Assembly: GCA_013397865.1 (NCBI GenBank)
Contig: VZTI01001819.1
Coordinates: forward strand, 558,001 to 622,000
Direction of reading: 5' to 3'
DNA from: Struthidea cinerea
Taxonomy: Eukaryota > Chordata > Aves > Passeriformes > Corcoracidae
DNA: 64,000 bases
Shown here: piece after piece, positions 11,826 to 24,210 of the stretch
Layout of the letters: every line of letters begins with the position of its first letter
Numbering within the stretch: position 1 is the first letter of the stretch
Notes under the pieces: generated by a model
The model's input: the letters and a program-made list of their open reading frames with translations, nothing else
Told to the model about the DNA's origin: nothing
The model's database searches: none
Position numbers and translations under genes: made by a program

Positions 11826-14800
11826 TGATTAACATCACTGATGTATCCATGTATTTTATTATCAGAAATAAAAGAAAGGTGCATTAGGATTAACTACTTG
11901 GGAACAAGATTGGTTTGGCTTTTAACAATAAACACCCTATAGTTAAAAAGAAGTTTATTTTGTTTTGAGCCTAGATTTGTATGTGTAAAGAATTTTCCTG
12001 CTATATATGAGAAAATAAGAGTGATCTTACTTTACCAGATTTTCTGTTAGAAAAATGGAATAAGCATAGAGGAGGAAATAAAACTGGTAGACAAAAATTG
12101 AAAAATCCTACTGTTTATATTGGTAACCATTATATTAGCAGTGTTGTAAAACTATTATGGAAAGATTCAGCTCTTACTGTTAAGAGCCCTTTTCAAGCAC
12201 ATGCTTAAAACTGCTGCCATTTTGAGTTTCTAAAACAGTGTCTCATAACCCACGTTCCCTTCAAAGGCTCAGAAGCAAAAGTACACATGCCCAGGAAAAC
12301 ATGATCAGAATCCATCTAAGACAGTAAAATCCCTTAACTCAGCAATGAGATCTCAGCATCAATGGCAACTGCCACTGATAGCACAAGCTTAAAGGGTAAG
12401 AAGTAAGGGAACTATTTTTATCATTTCCATACCAGCCTAGGCTTGCCTTTATCCAAGAAGCAGGAAAACAGGTCTCTTCCACAGTCTTCCTCAGCAGAAG
12501 ATATTTTGCTATCACACCGCTCCTTTCCCACAAATGTGATCAAGTTATTAGTTTAGAGCAAAGGCTGGCGTGTAAAGAATGAAAAAAGTCACAGGGGTAC
12601 GTATCTAAAACACAGGTGGAAATATAATTCTGCATCTCTGATAGCTGGAAATTCAGTTGGGAATTTGGGGAATATAAATATATCATTTTTCTGCCCCTGT
12701 AGTGCCTTGTGTATGTATATTATCCTCTGATGAAAATGCAAACACTGCTGTGAGATCTGGATACTTCATCTTACCACAGTACATTAAAGGAAAAAAGGAG
12801 GGACAATATCACAGGAGTCCACTGTCCAAGATCATACGTACAGTCTGAGCACTTGTGACTTGCATCAGTCACTGTAGAAACAGTGGTACTTGCTAAGCTA
12901 TTCACTGATCTCTGAAATATCCCAGTGTATTCCTAAAGTCATAACATGAAACATCAAGCTTACCTTCGTTCAAGGAAATAGTAACTGTCTGAAAGTACTG
13001 ACCTTCTAATAGGGCCCACCTATAGCACATAACTGTGCTAAGGCTGTGTTTATCTGACTTTTGATGAAGAGAAATCACATCCATTTTTAAAACCCTGCTG
13101 TGATAATTTGGGCTCAAAATATCTGGCCCCATTATGAATATGACATTTTTCTATGGCTATATATTTTTGTGGACATTTTTATTATCTGTGAATGTGATAT
13201 TTAATGTAAAAATGAAAAAAGGAGAGGAGCAATGTATTCTGCAAGACTAATGGACAGCTAAACATAATTCATTAGGTGAGACAGGCAGTGTACAGAATGA
13301 AAATTAAATCATGCAGCAATGACCTTGGACTGAGCAGCTTTTCTGAGCTAATGTACTGAATTTTGAATTTACTTTCTGAAGGGGTCCCTTTTTATAATGC
13401 AATAAACACTATAGAGGGGAATTCATATAATCAAATGCAGATGACTGCATTAAATTACACGTAAGATAGTTGTCTCACAGTGAAGAGAGAAAAACAGCCA
13501 CTTTAAGGGCACAATTGATTCACATACCTGAAAGAAGGCAGACCTAAACCCACCTATTTCTCAGCATTCATTATAAAAGAAGTAAGATATGATCAGTTCA
13601 ATATGCAGACATCTCTATTATACCAGTATTGGATGAAATTAATTCCATCCAGAAGGACTAAGAAATTCTGGTCTTTATAGTCAGCTTCAGGCATCCAGCT
13701 TAAATCTCATCAGGGATTTAATTTTAGAACTGGGGGATAAGGAACATACCAGATAAAATAACAAGGCTTACCTCCTACCTCCTTCTCTAAAAATACACAG
13801 TTAGTCTCCCATTTGCAATATACCTCAAAATGAGCCGACTACTGAATCATTTAAGGTAAATAGTTTTTCTAAGGAATTTCTTCATTTTGGGTTCTTTTCA
13901 ATCACAAAGAACACTTTTATCCATTTTCCAAAATCTTCCTCAATATAATTCAAGGAAAACCCGTGACTCTATATAATGTTGCAATGTTTTTCTTTTAAGA
14001 AAATACTAGAAAAATATTAGGGAATACTACTTTTTTCACTTTCTCTCTTAGAGAATTATTTTCAACTTCAGTCTTATTTAGCATCTGGCTAAATTTACTT
14101 GGCTGGCAGCACAAAGTGTGTCTAGGGAAGTAAACACAGTAATAGCATCAGGCCTGCACTGCTTGGGAATTGCACAGCATCTCTCCATATAGACCCATAG
14201 TTTTCTAGCAGTGCTCACTTCAGTTTATATTTTAGAAACCAGCAAGACCTGAAGTATCTGAATACTGTGTTTAGTAAACACAGGTGTTCAGCTGGGACCC
14301 TGTGTTGTGGGGTTGTGTTGTTGCTACAAAATGACGTAAAATGCATGAGGCATAGTTTTTAAACAGCAAATTTCAAATAAGTTCTGAAACTATGAAAGAT
14401 GAAGCTTTCAGAATGTAAGATATTATTCATCTGTCAAAAGCATAGATGCAGCTTCATATCCATTATTTTCTTCAAAGAAAGTGTCATGATACCCACAAAG
14501 TATAAGGCATAATGCAGTATTTGCTGTAGTTCAGCTGCAACAAAAGAAAAAAACTCTGAATAATTTGAATCAAAAGTACCTTTCTGTAATGAAGAAGAAA
14601 AATAATAATTTTGGCACACTACTTTATGTCCTGGTCATAGTTATTTTAATTAAGCTTATTGGCTCCTGTCTTTTCCAAGAAATATGTATTATTATTTATA
14701 TTTTTTTAATATTAATTTCATTCCAATTACTATTCTTATGCTACTGAATACACCAGCACTAAAATGGCTATGAAACGTCTGAGTCTGCTGAGAACTAGTG

Positions 14801-15290
14801 ACAAAATGCAACACAAGCTTCAAGTCTTTGCCAAGACAGAGTGGTATGAAAACAGAGTAGGCTGAGGACAAGACTACTGAGTTCCTGTGCCAGCATCCTT
14901 GCCAGTTTCCTCTTGAGTCTCCATCAAGCTAATATTTTCTTCTGACTTTTCTATTTTGAAGCGTTGAGATAATAATGATTAGGTCATCAGGTCATCTTAA
15001 TAAAGACCACTGAGATATACAGAAAGCAAATAAAGGAAATGCAGGTCATTTTAATAAAACAGAAAGAGATGCACATATCAAGAATAAGTTTCTTATTCAT
15101 CATACCTGCTAAAAAAACTATAATGATAGAAAGGTAAAATTTCTGTAACAAATTTCACTGAAATACGAAAAGTAGGACATTTGCTGTTATAAAATCACCA
15201 GCTTAGGGGCTGTTCTGAAAATGTCTTCAATGGCTTTATTCACTTCAGAGCAATTAACAAAAGCAAATTCTCCTTATGATTTTCTTTGTT

Positions 15291-15330
15291 CTTCTGCTTT
15301 TTTTTTCTTGCCTTTTTTTTGGTTTTTTTG
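15291..15330. repeat. T-rich low-complexity tract
   Basis: Three T runs of 7-9 bases separated by CTTGCC and GG. It lies beside no recognised element. Confidence 0.75.
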
Positions 15331-17615
15331 AGATTCACCAGCACTACACATGAACCCAGGTCCAGCTGTCCAGCCTGTTGTTACAGATTACTCCAATTCG
15401 GTCAGTGGGTTTAGCACAGGGAAATCTACAACCTCTGGGTCCTTAGCATGGATTAAACCATGTTATTAAACTATGGTTATTAAACAATAGACTATAAGGG
15501 AAACAACTTGCTTGATTTCAAGTGCCTACTAATTAAAATCATCTTAAGCATTCCAAATGTTCATTTTCCTCATACTGTACAATTTCTTCTCCATGAAGGC
15601 ACCACAACTAAAATTCCACAGCTTCACAGATAACCGGAGCACAATTAAAATTGCACATTCCCCGCAAACAAACATTTGCAAAGGCATTTAGTCATAGTTC
15701 TAAAGTTAATAATTTACTGTCTCCATTAATTATAAAAAGCTAAAGTTTTGCTACAAATGTCTGTCTTAAGAAGATCTAAGGAAGACAAGTGTTGGATGTG
15801 TTATGTAAAAGCATGTAAGAGCAGTGTTACATTATTAAAGGGAAAACTGCCTTGAAAACTGGAATTCATCAACATTCACCCTTTTAAGACATTTGACTAA
15901 TACATAAGTCACCTTGAAACAGGTTCTGTATCTTCAGTGTAGGATGCATAACAAGTCATGGTCAATTAATACACAACAGAGCCCATAATCATGTAGATTA
16001 TTGCCTGATCTGGAGAAAACATAGTCAAGGGCATTACTGCCTAATTAGGCTTCACAGTCAAATTGATAACTTCAGGACCTCCAGTACTCAGAGACCATAG
16101 AAATGAGCACTCTGGAAACACACACAGATCTCTAATAAACACTGATGCTCTATAATGACGTTTAAAGATGATCTGTAAAACTTTAATGAAATAAATATCA
16201 GGGTCATAAACAGCACTTCCTAACCTTGCCAACACAAAATTACATGGCCCAGAACTCTTCCCCTACTGCTATTTCTCAACAGAAAGCTGTCACCCAAGAC
16301 AAAGAGTTTAACTCTGGGTTTCCGCAGGGACACTGCCTAAGAAAAGTGTCCAGGTCCTCACTGGAATAGGCCACTGCATGGCTCAGACCAGGCAACCATT
16401 AGAAATACTCCTACAGCTTTTCAGAGCTGCAGATTAAGCAAGCACCATGCATTGCACCACTCTTCAGTACCCCGCTTTGATCAACTCAACCAGAGAAAAG
16501 ACAACAGGGGCCAGATAAAGAGGATAACCTTAAAATAGGAAGAAAATACGAGGCTACATTTTTTTAAAATTTAGACTGTGTAAGAGTGCATTGGTTTGAA
16601 TGTTTACACTTTGTTTCTGTAGAGGCCCTGAACATAATTAAAACTCTGCTCATTAATATCCACTGTAATTTTTGTAGATGGTTTTTCACAGCAAAAATGA
16701 CCTACCTCCCCCAAAAATTCAGATGAAAAACTTTGGTACCAATTCTAATTGATTGTTTTTTAAGTTAGAAATGAGATTTCCATATGTCCTGAGGCAGATG
16801 AAAATAACTGAATAATAAATAAGAATATTTTATACTTGCAGTATTTGGAGTCTTTAATCTGAGGATTTTAATAGGGCTCTGAAAAGTATTTCCTAATTAA
16901 CCTTCAGTTTACTATGAACAAGACAAATCCTTGTAACTTTCCTTTTCGCTCAGATGAAAAATAAGAGGAAAAAAGGATGGAAATTGTGTGATTTTTTTAC
17001 TATTTTGTGCCCCCATACTAGCTCATAACCAATAATGCAAATAATTTCTTTAAGGTATAATGATGCCATTGTCATTCTTTGCACACATAAGTCTCCCAGT
17101 GAAGCAATATTCTAAGTTCTAGTTAACTGCCCTACCTGGAGGCAAGGGTCAAAGTTCAAATACTAGTGGTACTCCTGTTAGTAAAGCAGTGAGGAGCCAA
17201 TATAAGTTGTGGGTAAACTGGTTCTCCCTGTTGCGCCTCAAGACTCTGAGGTACAGAAATATGAAGAATGCCTCTTCAGACAACCATTCAGAAGAAAAGA
17301 AGCCGAGGTCAGTATCTGCTTGTTCCCAAGGAAATCACCACTGCTGACATCACAGGACTGAGCAATCTGCATGGCTCCATGGCAGGTACATTAAGACACA
17401 TGAAAAGTGACCAGACCCTTTCAGGCTGAGGAGGAAATTCCCTGTCCTAAAAGAAGGACAAGTAGGTAAATCAGATTGCTGGCACCATCATCCTCACCTC
17501 CCCCAGTGATACTAGGGATGAAGCAAAGCAAAGAGATCTGCCAGCACATACATTCTACTCAAATTAGTGCCTTGTTTGGAATACTGTGAAACTGCTTTTT
17601 CCAGCAAAAAGACTA

Positions 17616-17701
17616 CTCCAGGGAAAAAAACCCAAACAAAACCCACCAAACAAAAAGCACCAAAAAACCCCAATACAAACAACCACCACCACCACCACCC
17701 C
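17616..17701. repeat. A/C-rich low-complexity tract with (ACC)n
   Basis: Almost only A and C on the plus strand, running from AAACCCAAAC-type units into five ACC units near 17683-17700. A 69-codon frame through it reads Lys/Pro/Thr then poly-His and is an artefact of composition. Confidence 0.85.
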
Positions 17702-18658
17702 TATTCTTGCAGCCTGACTCAGCTATTCTGTGCTGTTAATCCAATCGCTTTCCTACACTGTTACTTTCCAGTGTAACTCCTCTCACTCAAAGCAGGCTGA
17801 ATTGACAGAAATGAACTCAAATTCTGATGTTGTAGCATTCATGTCAGTCACATTCAATAGATATTGATTCCTCCCTTTCCCTTTTCCACAAACTGCTGAA
17901 GTAGGATAGGGGTTGAGAAAAGAATAAAGAAATTTGGGAGATTATCTGAGATAAAACTCTTCCTTGTCAGGGACAGGAAAGGGGAAACTCATCTTGATTG
18001 CTGAAAATGCTGACTGAAAACTTCCATGTCAGGTCTCACACTGATGACAGTGAAAAGTAGAAAACAACATGGGTTGTCAGGCACCCTGCCATCACAGAGT
18101 ATATCATGAAGTTAAATGCTTGAGTTTCAAAAATTATTACAGGGAACAGTAAAGGGAATTTTGTAAAAACCAAGCATAACCTGTATGAAAAACTTAAAAA
18201 ACCTATAAGGTTTAATTCATACAATCAAAACAGTAATCAGAACAACATGTGTCTATGTATTCAAAAGGTATATGCACATGACATATACAATAATATATCT
18301 CTGACACTAAACTAAAAATAAAATTTCATGGAAGAAGTAGTAATCATCCTATTTATTTAAAAATTGACTTAGATCACAATACTAACCTTATTAAAATTCT
18401 GTATTTGTTTATCAGAAATAGTTCTGTGTTGAATACTGAGAAATGAAGACTGACAAATCTAAAACCAGATGTTATTATAACATTCCATGCATTACCTCAC
18501 AAAACTCAAACATTTTCTGCCATTTATTTACTAATCTCTTGAATTTGTTTATTTGCTTTGAGTATTAGCTACCTGAAGAAAGGTCATCTTATTACAAGCT
18601 CATAAATTATATCCAAGTGTTGTTTGTTTTTAAATCTGAAGCCTTAATAATTACCTAC

Positions 18659-18783
18659 CTACAATATTTGTCCCTCAGTCTTAAGGTTCAACACTGTATT
18701 TGCCAGTACACACATGCTGGTTTATCAAGTTTGGTGTTTCCACATAGAAATGATTCTAACTAAGATACCCTTGCCTCCTAACA
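18659..18783 (-). repeat. CR1-linked 3' extension, copy B
   Basis: Homologous to 1373-1487, aligning through 'AAGGTTCAACACTGTATTTG', 'CAGTACACACATGCTGG' and 'AGTTTGGTGTTTCCACATAG' with small indels. The sequence to its left (18600-18658) does not resemble a CR1 tail. Confidence 0.8.
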
Positions 18784-18838
18784 CAGAATCCTAGAATCAT
18801 TTATGTTGGAAAAGACCCGGAAGACTTGAACCACAAAC

Positions 18839-19552
18839 CTAACACTGCAATTTCCTAGCCATTTCCCTAAGTGCCACATATACACACCTTTTAAATACCT
18901 CCAGGGATGGTGACACAACCACTTCCCTGGGAAGCCTCTTCCAATGCTTGACCACGCTCTTGAAGAAATTTTTCCTGATATCCATTCTAAACCTCCCCTG
19001 GTGCAACTTGAGGCCATTTCCTCTTGTCCTATCACTTGCTGCTTGGAAGAAGAGACAGACCCCCACCTGGCTAACACCTCCCTTCAGGCAGTTGTAGAGA
19101 GTGATAAGGTTCTCCCTGAGCCTCCTTTTCTCCAGGCTAAAACCCCCTGGCTACCTCAGTCACTCCTCATCAGAGTTGTGTTCCAGACCCTTCACCAGCT
19201 CCATTGCTCTTCTCTGGACTTGCTCCAGCACCTCAATGTCTTTCTTGTAGTCAGGGGCCCAAAACTGAATGCAGGATTCGAGGTTTAGCCTCAGCAGTGC
19301 CAAGTACTACCCCAGAAATGCTGGCCACACTGTTGCTGATACAGGCCAGGATGCCATCGGCCTTCTTGGCCACCTGGGCATACTCTGGCTCATGTTCAGC
19401 TGCTGTCAGCCAGCACCTCCAGGTCCTTTCCCACAGGACAGCTTTCCAGCCACTCTGTCCCCAGCCTGTAGCACTGCAGGGATTTCTTGTGACCAAAATG
19501 GAAGATCCAACACTTTGCGTTGTTGGACTTCATACAATTGGCCTCAGCCCAT
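18839..19552 (-). pseudogene. CR1 ORF2 C-terminal remnant (broken)
   Basis: The end of a CR1 ORF2 protein in at least two frames. The frame at 18839-19066 keeps the family's C-terminal wording: SDRTRGNGLKLHQGRF, then MDIRKNFF, then VKHWKRLPREVVVSPSLEVF. The frame at 19251-19496 keeps the preceding part, including AQVAKKADGILACISNSVAS. Between them the frame shifts and stops occur. The catalytic palm motifs lie beyond the 5' truncation and are absent. The product would be non-functional; this stretch is the thumb/C-terminal domain that follows the reverse transcriptase core. Confidence 0.9.
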
Positions 19553-21021
19553 TCTTGCATTCTCTCCACCTTCTCCTGCCATTATGAGTGAGGTACTCTT
19601 CTGTTAACTTTAGCTTGGGCTCCTTAATGATTAGGGAACGGATTGTTACATAGAGTGATCACATAAACCCAGCCTGCTTTGGAAATAAGGCCACAAAAAC
19701 AAGGCTACAAAACAAAACAGGTGAGGACAAACAGAACACAGAGCTGAAGAACATAATTCAAGGCAACTGGATTATCAATACAAATGTACTCTGAAGACAG
19801 ATTCACAGCTAGCTACTATTGCACAGCATGACTATATCAAAGCAAGGTATCATTAAGGCACCCTCATTAACAGTGCCTGCCAAGGACAGGTAGAGTGCAG
19901 CTCATCAGAACTATGACTCCTAATACCCAGAAGCAGGAATGTAAGAGCTGGAATGGTTCACTGCATAAAAAATATTTACCAGGTAACCAGCCAGGACAGA
20001 GATGACTTGGAATGTGTAGTGGAACAGGAGGATGGCTGACTGTCTGGTACCTGCAGTGGATGAGATTTATCTCATACTTATCTCTGAGCAACAGCAGAAT
20101 TTGCACTGTCTTTTTGCTACAAGTGCCTCAACACCTGCTGTGACTCAGGAGCCCATGCAGCCCAGGAGCAGGCTGTTTCAAAAGCGTTTGGCACTTCACT
20201 GTGCTGCCTCTCACCTGATCTAACTCAGCTTTGCTTATGACTCATTTAGCCTGCTAATCTCAGGAGAGGCAAGGCTTCATCTCATGCATTCCTGTTATTC
20301 TGGTGCTAGTTAATTTATGATGGATCCTAGTATATTATGAGACTCTGCTGATTGGATCAGATAAACTCATTTTCTTAACCACCTTCATATGTCAATTTTG
20401 CAGAGACAAAGGCGTTTACATTTCCATTATTCCACCTGTTCTACATCTTGAGTTGAAATAAGCCAGTCAACTTTGAACTGACTTTCCTCTCAGAACACTG
20501 GAAGTATGCAATTCAGCAGAGAGAGTTTAAGCCCCCTTTATATCTTTATCACCTCTGGATCATCTCTACTTTGTTAAGATGTTCATATAAAAAACATATA
20601 TAATCTCGTGACGTTGTCACAATTTTTTTCCCATACTACACTTTAGAATTGCGGTGTGCTGTAGTTTTATATTAGCTAGTCTGTCTGTTTCGATAGCTGA
20701 GGCTACAATGAGGAAACCTCGGAACAAAAAGATTCAGAGTATAAGGCCTTCCATCAACACTGGATATGTTATCTGTTGTCTCTTTCCTGTCTGTAAACTT
20801 TGCTAGTATTTCTGAAGTTCATGCTATTGGCACTTCTTTTTTCATCATGATTCTCTATATTTACAATCCAGAATAGACTGTCACATTATCCTGAAGCAAC
20901 AGTGACAAGTAGACATGTCTACTGGAGTAAGGTGTGATGCTGCAACCCAATAAATACATTCTTCCATTCAGTGTGGATTATCAGGCAGTACACACTCACT
21001 AACATCTGACCAGAATTACCT

Positions 21022-21049
21022 CACACATCAGGTTGGCTCATGATGTGTG
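21022..21049. repeat. Perfect 9-bp hairpin
   Basis: CACACATCA (21022-21030), a 10-nt loop, then TGATGTGTG (21041-21049). There is no T run after it and no gene beside it, so a terminator or structured RNA role is not supported. Confidence 0.7.
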
Positions 21050-21452
21050 GGGAGTAACCGTGACAGTGTCTGCTCCGATCTGTGTAAACCTTGCATAACA
21101 TTACACGTAAAACACTAAAAAAGTGTGTAAAACACACTTCCAAGTAACAGACTGGAAGAAACAAATATTTTCCTTTGGAGAGTGCCTTTAGTGTCATAAT
21201 TTCCAAAATGTCTAAAACCATTGTGTCTTGAATTGAAAATTACCACTTCAGTTTCTACTATATAATACTTTTGCTTTCTTTGCTGGAATTTACTTTCAAG
21301 AGTTATACTGCAGATAACAGTCAGGACAGACTACGTAGTTCATTGTTACAACCAGTAATAACGGATGTTGCACAAGGTGATTTTCTTCTTACTCATCACA
21401 AATATCTGGAATGGTTAATATTTTAAGTACAAGACATAGGACAACCCTTTTC

Positions 21453-21521
21453 AAAAACAAACAAACAAACAAACAAACAAACAAAACCCAAAAAAGCCAA
21501 CCAACCAACCAATCAACCAAA
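21453..21521. repeat. (AAAC)n and (CCAA)n simple repeat
   Basis: About seven AAAC units followed by an A-rich bridge and about four AACC/CCAA units. Its reverse complement has the same two-part composition as the tract at 5226-5312. Confidence 0.92.
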
Positions 21522-22490
21522 AGAAGACCTGTCCTATTTTGAAGAGGAGCTCTATCAAAATAGTGTGCTTTTACTTACAGATGTGTATTTGGAGTGTGCA
21601 AACAGAAACTGGATTATTCTTCTTCAGATATACTCTGTGGACTGCTCAGTTAAGTGCTACACAATTATACCTGTGCATGCCTCTTAAAAACACAGACGTT
21701 GGTGTGATTTCAAGCTATTAATTTGTTCATACAGCTATATTATGGAATAAATTATCAGAATAATAAGAACACTTTAAAGAACAAGGAACAACTTTCATTA
21801 CCTCAGAGTCGACCACTTCCCCCTATATAGAAGTCAGTTCAAATCAAGATATATTCATACAACATTTTTAATTTTATCTAAGGCTAACTTTCTTCAACAA
21901 GGAATACAACAGATATTTAGGATCTAGAATATCATCTTTTCAGAATAATGCTGTGGCAAAACACACAGCCTTCTTCGAGGTCATATTAAGGAGCTCTGTC
22001 AGAATGGCATAGCTTTGATTTTTTGCGCCATCCTGGAATATCAGTTCACAAGAGAAATGAAAATTTCCAAATGGTTGGAAATACTCATACTGTTCATATG
22101 CATATTGTTTTATACGAGATATATAAATCTAAACCATCTTTTCTTTCTGACTTCCTTGTAAGTAGTTACAGAACACTTGTCAAAGAAAGAGCAACTAGAG
22201 CTTAAGCACTTTGAGATGTTTGCTTCCAAACCAATTACTAGCTTTCTACCGAAAACATCAGAGGCAAAATTTTAACCACCATATTAATAGCTAAATACTT
22301 TACCAGGTGAGATTGCAACTAAACATTTTCAGAATATGCTGCCACCGCTCTTCCATTGAAACAAACCATTTTGAAAGACACGCTGCTCTCTAATCAATCA
22401 AATTCCTCTTGTTAATTAGAACTAAGGTTTTAACAGATGTCCACATGTTCCTGGCAGGCACTTCACAATCTATAGTTTAAAGCATTTTGC

Positions 22491-22506
22491 ACAATTAATT
22501 AATTGT
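22491..22506. repeat. 16-bp AT-rich palindrome
   Basis: ACAATTAATTAATTGT equals its own reverse complement. It contains overlapping TAATTA cores, the generic homeodomain recognition word. Confidence 0.75.
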
Positions 22507-23781
22507 CTTTTTCATGTTTATAACACAGAATACAAGCTTAAAGACCACAGGGAAATTATAATTAAATGAAGAGTACAATTATTAGTCTCTGTTGTACTGG
22601 CTATTTGCAAGAATGCAGTCTCATCCCAACTGGGTTAGATGAAATCATAAAACTCTTGTCTGCACTTTTAGCCTTGATGAGATTGTGATATTTATGTTCT
22701 CTTGTAGCATAAACTTCTCGTAGCTGATCATGAACAACCGACTGATAAAATATGTTTTGGATTTGCACAACAGATATTGAAGTAATATAGCAGAAGGTTG
22801 TGTGGAAAACAAAAAAAGATATTTATGATCTCTCTGATGGCTGGCCAACTTTCCTTTCTTATTGGAACACCTATTAGTATGTTTTCTCCCGAGGATACTT
22901 CTCTCAAATGACTCCTCTCTTAATATCTGTTTCCTCTGCTTCAAAATATCAAGTTTACACTAATTTTTTTTTTTCCTTTTATGTCACATAAATTTGTACT
23001 TCAAAATAAAGAAAAAAGAAAGGTGGTAACAGGAAAAAGCTTTAAAATCTGATTTGTACTTCAGTTGAAAGCAGACACTTTGTGGACTCCTAGTGCATCT
23101 CTACACAATAGATGGGGAATATACAGTGACCTAGAAAGCAAAGAAAATATTTGCCTTTGTTGACAGTGAAATAACAAGACCTTTCTTTTAGTTTGTGTGC
23201 TTCCAGATTCAGTCTCCCGCTTAGAATGGCTCAGTCTATTCCTGATTTCCCAGATCCATTGACATCCACTGTACCATCCTGGCACCACAAAAGTTTTAAA
23301 ATGAGGGTGAACTTAAACCAGATTATTTTATATTGTTTAGGAATGGAACTAAGAAGCTGAACCTTGATCTCCAGTGACAGCTCTTACACTCTTCACACAT
23401 GGAGAGAGTAACAAGCAGCCCATCTGAACATTTTGAAACATGCGTTAAACCTTTCTCAAGAGTAACAGCTGGTAAGAGTGCAACATGCCCAAAGTAAGCA
23501 CCGTCAGCTTTTGGTAAATATTTTATTATTCAAGCTGGATTTTTTTGGTGTGCTTTCCCTCTACTAGTGTATCAGTCTTACTAGCCACTTTTTATTCAAC
23601 TTCACTTCTTCTAAATGATCTGCCATCTCTGCTGCATATTCCCCAATTATTAAATCATTTCTTATATATCTTTCTGTCTTAGAGAGAATACCCACATTTT
23701 CAGAACTAATCAGTTTGAATCTCATCTTTGCAGTTTAAGAAACTAGTTTGCTGCTGTTTGAAATAAATGAGCAATGCATCA

Positions 23782-23817
23782 AATTTATTTTACAGTACGA
23801 ATTTATTTTACAGTATT
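23782..23817. repeat. 18-bp tandem duplication
   Basis: AATTTATTTTACAGTACG at 23782-23799 is followed directly by AATTTATTTTACAGTATT at 23800-23817, with 16 of 18 bases identical. It creates a repeated FILQY in a chance frame. Confidence 0.9.
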
Positions 23818-24183
23818 TTATTGGAAATGTAAATTTGCTCCACAAAAGACTGGGAAAAGTCAAGTGCCATGCAAAAAGATTCCTGACACAATGTCTGCCA
23901 CACACAACAGATGGTGGTAGCCAATGCATAGGGTGGTTGGAGAGCACAGAAATGAACATTGCAGAAGTAATCACTCAGGTTAGAAGCGCACATTGGAAAG
24001 ATATGTTGGTTTTCTTTTGTTTGGGTATTATTTCTAATTTAAATTAATATATACATTTATGAAGTCTTTGTACAGATATTACTAAGCATAGTTAAGGACA
24101 AAAGACCTCAAATCTGATCTTGAGACTTGTTTTTTGCAGCACTTGCAATACATAACGATTAAGCCCAGGGTTTATAGTTAATA

Positions 24184-24210
24184 TAATAATTAATAATAAT
24201 AATAATATAT
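24184..24210. repeat. (TAA)n microsatellite
   Basis: An interrupted run of TAA units (AATAATTAATAATAATAATAAT type) in AT-rich surroundings. Confidence 0.85.

Larger units (their letters stand above)
8675..18658. other. About 10 kb of unique AT-rich non-coding DNA
   Basis: No exon, RNA gene or well-preserved transposon was recognised in this stretch. Small items inside it are an inverted repeat at 11752-11825, a triple ATTAAAC motif at 15452-15488, a T-rich tract at 15291-15330 and an A/C-rich tract at 17616-17701. All open frames are 60-84 codons, as expected by chance in AT-rich DNA. Confidence 0.5.
18659..19560 (-). mobile_element. CR1 LINE, second copy, 5'-truncated
   Basis: Minus-strand CR1 of the same type as the copy at 1301. 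The body starts near 18784 (AGAATCCTAGAATCATTTA) and runs through 'TACCTCCAGGGATGGTGACA', 'GCAACTTGAGGCCATTTCCT' and 'GCCAGGATGCCATCGGCCTT', ending near 19552-19560 after 'ACAATTGGCCTCAGCCCA'. It is truncated earlier at its 5' end than the first copy and holds only the last part of ORF2. Its 3' side carries the same non-CR1 extension (18659-18783) as the first copy, but without a second CR1 tail. Confidence 0.92.

Noticed and set aside
18944..19607. Plus-strand frames of 112-127 codons
   Set aside because: They are antisense to the second CR1 ORF2 remnant.
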